Source: Gammaproteobacteria bacterium (GTDB lineage: Bacteria > Pseudomonadota > Gammaproteobacteria > Enterobacterales > Alteromonadaceae). From it: a DNA stretch of 9,865 nucleotides. The stretch lies in contig JAMCWV010000106.1 in assembly GCA_023481025.1 (NCBI GenBank), forward strand, positions 1-9,865, given 5' to 3'. Position 1 is the first letter of the stretch. Every line of letters starts with the position of its first letter. The position numbers were made by a program, and so were the translations under genes. Under the pieces are notes generated by a model that made no database searches, had not been told where the DNA came from, and worked only from the letters and a program-made list of their open reading frames with translations. Positions 1 through 6,513 of the stretch are shown piece after piece.

Positions 1-1
1 A

Positions 2-1291
2 GAAAGTGAGCTGATGTTCGCCGGTGACAACCAACAAAAAGTCGCTCTGATCACCTTTAATATTGATGACTTCCGTCGTATTAATCATGTCTGTAGCCAC
101 GCTGTCGGCGATCAACTACTTGCCGATTTTGCTAATCTTTTGCATGACTTTTTTGCCGAACAACCGAATCTAATCGCTCGTATCGGTGCCGATGAATTTG
201 CCGTTGCGCTGCTTAATGTAAAGAATACCGAAAATGCCGTATTACTCATTCGCAAGTTGCAAGAGAACTTTAAACAGCTACAGGTCGACGGCTACCAGAG
301 TGAGCTAACAATAGCTGCCGGGTTAGCGATGTTCCCTAGTGACGCGGATAACCTCAAAGATCTGCTTGCTTGCGCGAACCTTGCCCAAGAGGAAGCAAAA
401 AATCTAGGCCCCGGGCAGTTACGACTGTATGACCATTTCTTTGGTGAAAGCATTCACTCGCGTTTGCAGTTAACCGCCGATCTCCGTCACGCGATTGAAA
501 ACAAGGGGCTGACTGTTGCCTATCAACCTCTGTTTGCCACTCACTCAATGCAATTAACTGGGGTTGAGGCATTATTGCGCTGGAACCATCCTCACTTGGG
601 TCCGATTCGCCCGGACACATTTATTACCCTTGCTGAACAACAAGGTTTGATTAGCCGAATTACGGACTACGTATTTGAGCACGCAATTACTGAGCTTACC
701 GCGTCCGGTCTTTTAGGGGGGCAAATACCACAACTATCCATCAATGTTTCAGCCATCGACTTTGCCGAAGCCAATTCAGTTGAGCGCTTTTATCAGCGTC
801 TGAATCACCTCAACGACTGGTCACTTCTGAAGTTAGAACTGACCGAAACCGCGGTGATTAATAATTTTGAAGAAACCTTGAAAGCGCTCACAGAACTGGG
901 ACAAGCAAAGATTCATCTGTCCATCGACGATTTTGGAACCGGCTATTCGTCATTGAATATTCTTCGCCGTTTGCCCATTCATGAAGTTAAAATTGACCGT
1001 TCCTTCATTCGCGATATCGAGCATGATGATGATGATCGTACGATTGTCAGAACTATCCTCGCCATGGCACACTCACTTGATTTAAAAGTTGTGGGTGAGG
1101 GCGTCGAAAACACCGAACAGCTCAAGTTTTTACTTAAGCATGGTTGCCATGAAGTCCAAGGGTTCCTCATGGCGAAACCAATGAATGTCAATGAGTTGAG
1201 TGCTTTTGTCAGCAACCTACCTGCAGCGACTGATACACTCAAACAATTTATTCGTAGTCAAAGTCAGTCGGCGCTTGCGCGTGAACTATAA
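2..1291 (+). CDS. GGDEF-EAL domain protein (cyclic-di-GMP phosphodiesterase, 5' truncated by window edge)
   Basis: C-terminal part of a cyclic-di-GMP turnover protein. The frame is open to the window start and the visible sequence begins inside the GGDEF domain, so the ATG at 14 is probably not the start. Residues are counted from that ATG. A GGDEF domain (about 1-140) has the A-site written GADEF (58-62). The EAL domain (about 150-400) has E185 in EALLRW, N244 in INVS, E275 and E278 in ELTET, D305-D306 in DDFGTGYSSL, K326 in KIDRSF, E362 in GEGVE and Q382 in VQGF. These are the metal-binding and catalytic positions of active EAL phosphodiesterases. I infer a working phosphodiesterase that converts c-di-GMP to pGpG, with a diguanylate cyclase domain that is probably weak, inactive or GTP-sensing. 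Any N-terminal sensor or membrane part lies outside the window. The lipoprotein gene follows after 18 bases, probably in the same transcript. Confidence 0.93.
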   Translation, partial: ESELMFAGDNQQKVALITFNIDDFRRINHVCSHAVGDQLLADFANLLHDFFAEQPNLIARIGADEFAVALLNVKNTENAVLLIRKLQENFKQLQVDGYQSELTIAAGLAMFPSDADNLKDLLACANLAQEEAKNLGPGQLRLYDHFFGESIHSRLQLTADLRHAIENKGLTVAYQPLFATHSMQLTGVEALLRWNHPHLGPIRPDTFITLAEQQGLISRITDYVFEHAITELTASGLLGGQIPQLSINVSAIDFAEANSVERFYQRLNHLNDWSLLKLELTETAVINNFEETLKALTELGQAKIHLSIDDFGTGYSSLNILRRLPIHEVKIDRSFIRDIEHDDDDRTIVRTILAMAHSLDLKVVGEGVENTEQLKFLLKHGCHEVQGFLMAKPMNVNELSAFVSNLPAATDTLKQFIRSQSQSALAREL

Positions 1292-1309
1292 CCGAATATG
1301 GAATGATCA

Positions 1310-1918
1310 ATGAAAGTACCAACCAAGCATTTTCTGGGCACCACGTTCGCTTTGCTCTTGTTATCGGGCTGCATGTCGACGACTAATGAACAGGTATCGA
1401 GCGAAACTGAAGTTCAGGAGCGTTCTGAGCCGACCATTGAGGAAGTCTGTGATTCGCAACGGAACTGTCGTGCATCTACCCAGGTACTCTTGGCAACACC
1501 TGCGGGTGAAGTCTCTTTGGACTACGATCAATATTGGCCGGTCGTCTACGATAACGAGATCAAAATTCTGCCCGGTGAACGCGTTTTGGTTGAAATTGAG
1601 TTTGATGAATTTCAACAAGTGCAACACATGCGTCATGTCACCGAGCGCACCAACCCCGAACGCACATTCGAGTTTTACTTCACACAAATCCGCGGCAATT
1701 ACGGCATGCTTATGTCCTTACGAAACCCGCTGACACGACCTGTACTATTTGATGTCGAAATCAAAAGTGTCGATGGCCAAACCTATCGCGTCAGCACCTG
1801 TCCGATACGTGGCCGCATGTCGTTCCATGAACGTTGGCCAGAACCAGCTGCCGAACTCGTTTTAAAGCGCCCACGTATCGTCAATGAACCGAGTAATGGC
1901 GTTTTAGTCTGTTCTTAG
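1310..1918 (+). CDS. Putative outer-membrane lipoprotein of unknown function
   Basis: A 202-residue protein I do not recognise. It starts with a charged N-terminus, a hydrophobic stretch and a lipobox LSGC with the lipidated cysteine at residue 21. The residues after Cys21 are Met-Ser, not Asp, which favours Lol export to the outer membrane. The linker (about 22-45) is polar and acidic. The remainder looks beta-rich. Beyond the lipobox cysteine there are four others, C47 and C53 (CDSQRNC), C164 and the penultimate residue C201, enough for two disulfides in the periplasm. The ribosome-binding site is weak (TGGA at 1299-1302). The gene starts 18 bases after the GGDEF-EAL stop, so co-transcription and perhaps translational coupling are likely. 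A link to c-di-GMP signalling is guilt by proximity only. No clear terminator hairpin follows. Confidence 0.8.
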   Translation: MKVPTKHFLGTTFALLLLSGCMSTTNEQVSSETEVQERSEPTIEEVCDSQRNCRASTQVLLATPAGEVSLDYDQYWPVVYDNEIKILPGERVLVEIEFDEFQQVQHMRHVTERTNPERTFEFYFTQIRGNYGMLMSLRNPLTRPVLFDVEIKSVDGQTYRVSTCPIRGRMSFHERWPEPAAELVLKRPRIVNEPSNGVLVCS

Positions 1919-1943
1919 GTAAACGGAATCCGCTCGTATGCAA

Positions 1944-1959
1944 AGTGACGTAGATCAAG
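1944..1959 (+). promoter_or_regulatory. Candidate CRP/FNR-family binding site upstream of deoD
   Basis: The palindrome-like element AGTGA-N6-TCAAG matches 7 of 10 positions of the CRP consensus TGTGA-N6-TCACA. Read in the FNR frame, GTGAC-N4-ATCAA (1945-1958) matches 8 of 10 positions of TTGAT-N4-ATCAA. Both readings are centred at 1951.5. If transcription starts at about 1993 (from the TATACT -10 box), the centre is at -41.5, the class II activator position. Which family member binds is not decided by the sequence. Confidence 0.45.
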
Positions 1960-1980
1960 GCACTTGTGCGACCAATTCGT

Positions 1981-1986
1981 TATACT
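1981..1986 (+). promoter_or_regulatory. Candidate -10 box of the deoD promoter
   Basis: TATACT matches 5 of 6 positions of the sigma70 -10 consensus, about 31 bases before the deoD ATG. No good -35 hexamer lies 16-18 bases upstream. This is expected for a promoter that depends on an activator bound at -41.5. The ribosome-binding site before deoD is weak (GAG at 2008-2010). Confidence 0.5.
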
Positions 1987-2017
1987 TAGTGCTTTACGAA
2001 TAACCTAGAGCAGATCC

Positions 2018-2719
2018 ATGACACCACATATTCATGCCGAACCCGGCGATTTTGCTGAAACGGTTTTAATGCCCGGAGACCCCTTGCGGGCCAAGTTTAT
2101 TGCTGAAAACTTTCTTGAAGATGTCCGCGAAGTGAGCCATGTTCGCAACATGCTCGCTTATACTGGCACATATCAAGGCAAACCGGTGTCAGTCATGGGC
2201 AGTGGTATGGGCATGGCGAGTATTGGCATTTATTCATGGGAGCTGTTCACCCATTTTGGGGTGCAAACCATTATTCGAGTTGGGTCTTGTGGTGCATATA
2301 CATCTGACCTCAAACTCTATGACGTCGTGTTAGCAGAAGCTGCTTGGAGTGAGTCCAGTTATGCACGGACACAAAATGGTTACGACAGCCCAGTCACGCA
2401 TCCGAGTTCAAGCTTGAATGAAGCACTAAAGCAAGCGGCAAAGCAGCTCGATATTCCCTTAACTGTCGGCACCGTGCATTCCAGTGACGTTTTCTACCGA
2501 GCCGAAGTTGACACGCATGAACGTCTCTTTCGTGAGCAAGCGACCATCGCTGTTGAAATGGAGTCGTTCGCGCTGTTTCATAATGCTCAAGTACTTGGTA
2601 AACGAGCCGCATGCATTTTAACCGTCTCCGATCACTTGGTGACCAATCAAGCCGCAAGTGCTGATGACCGTGAGCAAGCCTTTACTAATATGATGAAGAT
2701 TGCCTTACATTCTGCCTAA
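2018..2719 (+). CDS. deoD: Purine nucleoside phosphorylase, DeoD type
   Basis: Cytoplasmic enzyme that splits purine (deoxy)nucleosides with phosphate into free base and (deoxy)ribose-1-phosphate, in purine salvage and nucleoside catabolism. The 233 residues match the hexameric DeoD family nearly end to end (E. coli about 239). Visible are the N-terminal PHIHAE with His4, MPGDPLRAK with Gly20 and Arg24 (phosphate site), Arg43, RVGSCG with Arg87 and Ser90, VEMES (about 179-183, ribose site) and VSDH with Asp205, the acid that protonates the purine. The C-terminus is a few residues shorter than in E. coli. The gene is monocistronic here, between its own promoter and a strong terminator, with no deoA, deoB or deoC beside it. 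Confidence 0.97.
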   Translation: MTPHIHAEPGDFAETVLMPGDPLRAKFIAENFLEDVREVSHVRNMLAYTGTYQGKPVSVMGSGMGMASIGIYSWELFTHFGVQTIIRVGSCGAYTSDLKLYDVVLAEAAWSESSYARTQNGYDSPVTHPSSSLNEALKQAAKQLDIPLTVGTVHSSDVFYRAEVDTHERLFREQATIAVEMESFALFHNAQVLGKRAACILTVSDHLVTNQAASADDREQAFTNMMKIALHSA

Positions 2720-2733
2720 ATCGGAAAAGTTAT

Positions 2734-2765
2734 AAAAAAGGGCTCAATTGAAATTGAGCCCTTTT
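2734..2765. terminator. Bidirectional rho-independent terminator between deoD and the META lipoprotein gene
   Basis: GGGCTCAA (2740-2747) pairs with TTGAGCCC (2754-2761) around a 6-base loop. The hairpin is flanked by a run of six A on the left and TTTT on the right, so it can end transcription from both strands. It begins 15 bases after the deoD stop and ends one base from the stop codon of the converging gene. Confidence 0.93.
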
Positions 2766-2766
2766 A

Positions 2767-3522
2767 CTATTTTTCTGGAGAGTATGGTTGCGCTCTTAGC
2801 GTTTGCCCATTCGAGCTATGCAAAATTAAATGACCATCAGCGTCAATGTCGAAACGATTTACGTCGTTAATCAAAGCTAAAAACGCCTGTTCGGCCTCAT
2901 TACGCGGGCCATCGCAGGCCATTTTTGTTGCTCCCATCGCGCCGAATGCAAGGCTTTCACCCGTCAGTTCGTAACCGCCAAAGTAACGATTACAGCCGGT
3001 GCTGCCGCTTACTTGCTCGCCGTCGAAATACATGGTGACCAACACCAAATCAGCGACCGCATGGGTATCAAGTTGATAAAACTGCCAAGGGTTAGCTTGA
3101 AGTAATTGCCCGGGATCACCTGCGCAGCCTTGCAGCGTCTCGCCCGGAATTTGCACCGTTGCTGTATATGGATAAGGCATGCCGGTCATGCTGTCATGAC
3201 ATGTTTCTGCACGAGCCACGAGTGTTCCTGCATAAGCGCTATTACTAAATCGGTAGCGGCTAGTTTCCGACGACTGCGTTTGCGATGTCAGCGCAAAAAC
3301 TTCAGCTTCTTCACCCATGCGGTGAAAATGAATTTGCTCGGCAAACACCTGAATTGACCAAAAAGGCTCATTCCCTGAGGCCCGTAATTGTTGATCACCC
3401 GGCGCAGCGAAGCGCTCGGCGCGGTCACTATTTGTAACCCCACCTTCGTCGTTCATGGTTGAACACGCCATCAAACTGAAACCGGCAAACGCCAGAATCG
3501 GTAAGCCAAGACATTTATTCAT
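2767..3522 (-). CDS. Lipoprotein with COG3650 and META (HslJ-like) domains
   Basis: A 251-residue envelope lipoprotein. The N-terminus has a hydrophobic segment and lipobox LMAC with Cys20, followed by Ser, so outer-membrane sorting is likely. Residues about 46-137 resemble the COG3650 domain (RASGNEPFWSIQV, then CHDSMTGMPYPY and GCAGDP, with C108 and C133). Residues about 143-248 are a META domain as in HslJ (NPWQFYQL, then SGSTGCNRYFGGY, and MACDG with C167 and C193). The biochemical role of both domains is unknown; E. coli HslJ is a heat-inducible lipoprotein linked to novobiocin tolerance. The start is the ATG at 3522: a GAGGAG ribosome-binding site lies 8 bases upstream at 3531-3536, and it overlaps the alternative GTG at 3531, which is therefore excluded. 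The gene ends against a shared terminator. Confidence 0.88.
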   Translation of the reverse strand: MNKCLGLPILAFAGFSLMACSTMNDEGGVTNSDRAERFAAPGDQQLRASGNEPFWSIQVFAEQIHFHRMGEEAEVFALTSQTQSSETSRYRFSNSAYAGTLVARAETCHDSMTGMPYPYTATVQIPGETLQGCAGDPGQLLQANPWQFYQLDTHAVADLVLVTMYFDGEQVSGSTGCNRYFGGYELTGESLAFGAMGATKMACDGPRNEAEQAFLALINDVNRFDIDADGHLILHSSNGQTLRAQPYSPEK

Positions 3523-3530
3523 CGCTATCA

Positions 3531-3536
3531 CTCCTC
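3531..3536 (-). promoter_or_regulatory. Ribosome-binding site that fixes the META lipoprotein start
   Basis: GAGGAG on the minus strand, 8 bases before the ATG at 3522. The in-frame GTG three codons upstream overlaps this site and so cannot be served by it. Confidence 0.8.
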
Positions 3537-3564
3537 GCCTGTTCGAATCGCTATTGTCGACGAA

Positions 3565-3608
3565 AGCACAGTAAAATCATAGGCCGCTTACCTTAATTTT
3601 ACCGTGCT
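3565..3608 (-). terminator. Long inverted repeat, possible terminator after the DUF6746-like gene
   Basis: AGCACAGTAAAAT (3565-3577) and ATTTTACCGTGCT (3596-3608) are inverted repeats with one mismatch in 13 and an 18-base loop. A further 3-bp stem (AGG/CCT) can form inside. On the minus strand the hairpin begins 15 bases after the stop codon at 3624 and is followed by only TTT, so termination may be weak. It could instead be an operator for the META lipoprotein gene or a 3'-end stabiliser. The inner part also holds TATGAT (3576-3581, minus strand), a possible -10 box without a convincing -35. Confidence 0.45.
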
Positions 3609-3623
3609 CAACGTCGCCGTAGC

Positions 3624-4004
3624 TTATTGACCGGAAGTGATTATCTTGGCGGTTTCTAAGTAAAGCGCACCCGCCTTCTTAGCCGTGTCATAGTCCATCG
3701 TTTCTGAAGCCACATGCACTTCTTCAAGGGTTTCAGCTAATTCTTCCAGATCCTCACGAATACGCTCCAAAGCATTTTCTAAGGTGTAGGTCAGCTCATG
3801 AATTAACACCATGTCCTCAACGGTTAATTCGCCTTTAGCGAGAACAGCCTGTAAACGTTGGTTGTATTCAACAAAATTCTTCATCGCCAACTCAAGCGTT
3901 GGTGACGGCTCACCTTTGTAATGGTCGATACGCTCTTGATCAGCAAACACTGCCGTCGAAAATAAAGCACTGAAAATCGTGATAGTCATTAGCTTTTTAA
4001 ACAT
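3624..4004 (-). CDS. Small periplasmic helical protein (DUF6746-like)
   Basis: A 126-residue exported protein. The start is the ATG at 4004, which has AAGGA 7 bases upstream (4012-4016). The longer in-frame ATG at 4028 has no ribosome-binding site and would spoil the signal peptide. Residues 1-21 form a signal peptide (MFKKL, hydrophobic core, AVFA cut before Asp). The mature part opens with ERIDHYKGEPSPTLE and is strongly alpha-helical and acidic, with a probable coiled coil at about 70-105 (ENALERIREDLEELAETLEEV). It has no cysteines. The opening motif resembles the uncharacterised DUF6746 family; I assign this from memory of the family. The gene lies 33 bases after the TonB-dependent receptor stop on the same strand with no terminator visible between them, so it is probably made from the same Fur-controlled transcript. 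Function unknown. Confidence 0.78.
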   Translation of the reverse strand: MFKKLMTITIFSALFSTAVFADQERIDHYKGEPSPTLELAMKNFVEYNQRLQAVLAKGELTVEDMVLIHELTYTLENALERIREDLEELAETLEEVHVASETMDYDTAKKAGALYLETAKIITSGQ

Positions 4005-4011
4005 GGATTTA

Positions 4012-4016
4012 TCCTT
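4012..4016 (-). promoter_or_regulatory. Ribosome-binding site of the DUF6746-like gene
   Basis: AAGGA on the minus strand, 7 bases before the ATG at 4004. It lies inside the longer possible ORF and decides the shorter start. Confidence 0.75.
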
Positions 4017-4037
4017 AGTCGTTTTCATTGACGAACA

Positions 4038-6395
4038 TTAAAATTGATAGCTTACTGACACCCAGAAGCTCCGAGCACGCTCAGCGGTATTGTAATCGGG
4101 TGAACACACATACTCTGTTTGGCTTTCCGCCAAGTAACAGGAGCGGCTGGTCAAGTCCTTATCCAGTAAGTTATTCACCCGTGCGTTGATTCGCAGTTGC
4201 TCACTAACTTTATAGCTTGCACTCAAGTGCATCAGCTCATAGGCCTTATAATAGAGCTTCTGTGTTTCGGGTCCGGTCGGGCCACTGACATTCGCCACCC
4301 CACGATAACGTTCACCTCGGATTTCGGCGATAAGTGCCAAATCTAACGCTGATGTGACCTGCCAATTTAGCCGACCATTGGCCATGTGCTTAGGTGTATT
4401 AACCAGCGGTAAACCTTGGTCTACCCCGTTCTTCACTTCACTGTCGGTATAAGTATAGTTGCCACTGAGCGTCCAGTAATCGAACAATTGATAACGTGCG
4501 GCAATTTCCACACCTCGGGTTTCTGCTTTATCGACATTTTGCATCTGGGCGAAGCGCTGAAAACCAAGCTCAGCCCAACCTTCACCAATATCCACACACG
4601 GCTCACTGCCAATGGCGACCTCACAATGCGGCAAGTTGTCTTGACGAATTATCTTGTCGCGGAAGTCATTGATAAACAACGTGAGATTGGCACTCAGGTT
4701 ATCGCCATTATCGAAATAAGCGGCAACTTCATAGTTCACGCTGGTTTCCGGCTGTAAATGCGGCGAACCAACCATCGGGGTAACACCTTGGCTACCGAAA
4801 CCAACAATGCCGGCAAACAGTTGATTTGGCTCTGGGGCTTTGTAGCCAGTACTGACACCACCCTTAAAAGTCCAGTCACTTTGCGCACGCCAGTTGAGGT
4901 AGACCCGTGGACTCCACTGCGAACCAAAGACAGAGTGGTCGTCGAAGCGCGCGCCATAGGTTAAGATTAATTCCGGCGTCAGATCCCAGTTATCTTCAGC
5001 AAATAAGGCCCATTGACGATGATTCTGTGTCGTGCCCGTTGCATAGTCATCGCCATACATACCGAACACACCGTCTTCCATTTTTGCATCAAACCATTGA
5101 CCACCAAGAATAAACGCGTGATCACCGATCATTGACTCAAAGCGGGTATCAATGATGAGGTTGTCAATCTCCAACACGCGCATCTGCCGTGGTAAAAACT
5201 GCGCGCTGAGTTCCTCTCTCACCGCCTCAGTTAGGGTCGGCCGGACACTATTTTGGTGCTCGACTTCGCGGTCCCAAATAGCCTGCAACGCTTGCCGCTC
5301 GCTCACAGTCAGCGGCAATGAGCGACCCAAATTTGCACTACGACTTTGGGTCACATCGGAACTCCATGTACCTGCCGCCAGCTCTAGTCGATGCGATAAT
5401 ACCCACTGTTCGCGTTCAACCCGTTGATGCTCAGAATAACCGACTCGCGGCTGCACTTGACCGTTACTCGCCCGCCATAAACTTTCCGGTTGATCGAGCG
5501 TACCCACTTGACCCAGGCGATTATCATAACGCTGTTTAGCACTGTCATAACTTAGCGCAACGGTATGCCCGTCATCCACTTGCCAGTTCAGGCGTGCACC
5601 ACCATTCCAGTTTTTTGCCGCGACAATTTTACGATCACCGAAGCTGCCAGAATCCTCCCAAAGCGTACCGTCCGGCAGTGGTAATGAAGTTTGATAGGAA
5701 GGTTCGGTCGTGCCCCGAGTAAATAGCGAACCGTAGAGCGCGATGGTGAGGTTATCTGTCAGTGGCCCGGTCAGGTAAAGATCCGTTTTATCATCGTTTC
5801 CATATTGACCATCCTCTTGCAGTGTCGCCCCAAGCGTCACGCTACCGTGCCAGCTATCGAGGTTACTGCGCGTGATAATATTAATAACACCGCCAATGGC
5901 GTCGGCTCCATACAGGGTCGACATCGGACCGCGCACGACTTCAATACGTTCTATCGCTTCAAGTGGCGGCATGTACATGAACTGGCTATTGCCGAAATTA
6001 TTAGGTCCGATATCGCCAATATCACTCTGACGCCGTCCGTCGATGAGAATCAACGTATAGTTAGCAGGCAAGCCACGCATGGTAATACTAATATTACCGT
6101 TTTTATCCTGCCCAGAACCAACATCAATGCCCTCAATATCCCGCAGTGCATCCGCTATACCTGCATACGGACGACTTTGCAGATCGTCTCGGGTGACGAT
6201 GGTGACGCTTGCCGGCGCATCGACCAAATTCCGCTGAAAACCGCTCGCCGTAACGACAATCCGCTCCATGACCGCACCATGCTCTGACTGCTGATTTTGT
6301 GGCGCTGTATCCAATGTTTCGTTATTCGCTGCAACGTTTGCGCTCAGTACGCTAAGAATCGCGCTTGCTACAAGCGTGAAGTGACCTGATTTCAT
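4038..6395 (-). CDS. TonB-dependent outer-membrane receptor, CirA/FepA-like
   Basis: A 785-residue outer-membrane gated beta-barrel, probably for a ferric siderophore or catechol-iron complex. In order: signal peptide 1-22 (core LVASAILSVLSANVA), a short linker with TonB box ERIVVTA (44-50), a plug domain to about 160 (DAPASVTIV, then GLPANYTLILIDGRR, ERIEVVRGPMSTLYGADAIGGVINIIT), then the barrel ending in the family's terminal aromatic (SYQF). The plug follows E. coli CirA closely. The protein is about 120 residues longer than CirA, partly from a charged insertion in the first half of the barrel. Two short cysteine-bounded segments (CEVAIGSEPC and CYLAESQTEYVC) are probably disulfide-closed outer loops. 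The start is the ATG at 6395: GGGGA lies 6 bases upstream, and the longer ORF start at 6449 lies upstream of the predicted transcription start. Fur regulation is strongly suggested. Substrate cannot be read from sequence. Confidence 0.95.
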   Translation of the reverse strand: MKSGHFTLVASAILSVLSANVAANNETLDTAPQNQQSEHGAVMERIVVTASGFQRNLVDAPASVTIVTRDDLQSRPYAGIADALRDIEGIDVGSGQDKNGNISITMRGLPANYTLILIDGRRQSDIGDIGPNNFGNSQFMYMPPLEAIERIEVVRGPMSTLYGADAIGGVINIITRSNLDSWHGSVTLGATLQEDGQYGNDDKTDLYLTGPLTDNLTIALYGSLFTRGTTEPSYQTSLPLPDGTLWEDSGSFGDRKIVAAKNWNGGARLNWQVDDGHTVALSYDSAKQRYDNRLGQVGTLDQPESLWRASNGQVQPRVGYSEHQRVEREQWVLSHRLELAAGTWSSDVTQSRSANLGRSLPLTVSERQALQAIWDREVEHQNSVRPTLTEAVREELSAQFLPRQMRVLEIDNLIIDTRFESMIGDHAFILGGQWFDAKMEDGVFGMYGDDYATGTTQNHRQWALFAEDNWDLTPELILTYGARFDDHSVFGSQWSPRVYLNWRAQSDWTFKGGVSTGYKAPEPNQLFAGIVGFGSQGVTPMVGSPHLQPETSVNYEVAAYFDNGDNLSANLTLFINDFRDKIIRQDNLPHCEVAIGSEPCVDIGEGWAELGFQRFAQMQNVDKAETRGVEIAARYQLFDYWTLSGNYTYTDSEVKNGVDQGLPLVNTPKHMANGRLNWQVTSALDLALIAEIRGERYRGVANVSGPTGPETQKLYYKAYELMHLSASYKVSEQLRINARVNNLLDKDLTSRSCYLAESQTEYVCSPDYNTAERARSFWVSVSYQF

Positions 6396-6401
6396 TCTCT
6401 T

Positions 6402-6406
6402 TCCCC
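6402..6406 (-). promoter_or_regulatory. Ribosome-binding site of the TonB-dependent receptor
   Basis: GGGGA on the minus strand, 6 bases before the ATG at 6395. It supports this start over the in-frame ATG at 6449, which has no such site. Confidence 0.7.
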
Positions 6407-6432
6407 AAAGTGAATTTAAAAACTCGTTGCAA

Positions 6433-6461
6433 ATGATATTGATTCTCATTTATATTGTCTA
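6433..6461 (-). promoter_or_regulatory. Sigma70 promoter of the TonB-dependent receptor
   Basis: On the minus strand, TAGACA (6456-6461, 5/6 match to TTGACA) is separated by exactly 17 bases from TATCAT (6433-6438, 5/6 match to TATAAT). The predicted transcription start is about 6426, giving a leader of about 30 bases. The first Fur box covers the -10 box and part of the spacer, so bound Fur would block polymerase. Confidence 0.75.
6434..6448. promoter_or_regulatory. Fur box 1
   Basis: TGATATT-G-ATTCTCA matches 12 of 14 positions of the 7-1-7 Fur consensus TGATAAT-N-ATTATCA. It overlaps the -10 box of the receptor promoter. Confidence 0.85.
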
Positions 6462-6467
6462 GGTTTT

Positions 6468-6482
6468 TGAGAATAATTCTCA
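6468..6482. promoter_or_regulatory. Fur box 2
   Basis: TGAGAAT-A-ATTCTCA is a perfect 7-1-7 palindrome and matches 12 of 14 consensus positions. Its centre is 34 bases from Fur box 1 and 39 bases before the DUF2271 start, so it probably represses the rightward operon. A rightward promoter is less clear: TTGCAA (6427-6432) and TATATT (6451-6456) with an 18-base spacer is one possibility. Confidence 0.85.
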
Positions 6483-6513
6483 TTAACTTTAAATAATGGA
6501 GGAATGAAGTCAC

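Noticed and set aside
1024..1037. GAT trinucleotide run in the EAL gene
   Set aside because: Only four units encoding an acidic run at a position where EAL proteins are commonly acidic (after KIDRSFI); not a phase-variable repeat.
1386..1733. 115-codon plus-strand ORF inside the lipoprotein gene
   Set aside because: Overlaps in another frame a gene with a clear signal peptide and lipobox; product is basic and low in conserved features.
1964..1969. TTGTGC as a -35 box for deoD
   Set aside because: Only 11 bases separate it from TATACT, too short for sigma70.
3181..3205. Repeated CATG tetramers in the META lipoprotein gene
   Set aside because: They fall in coding sequence for conserved residues (CHDSMTGMPY) and form no regular repeat or stable hairpin.
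5805..6287. 160-codon plus-strand ORF inside the receptor gene
   Set aside because: Antisense shadow of the conserved plug domain; composition is unlike a real protein and no ribosome-binding site is evident.
6396..6449. Longer receptor N-terminus starting at the ATG at 6449
   Set aside because: That ATG lies upstream of the predicted transcription start and within Fur box 1, has no ribosome-binding site and would put 18 extra residues before a good signal peptide.
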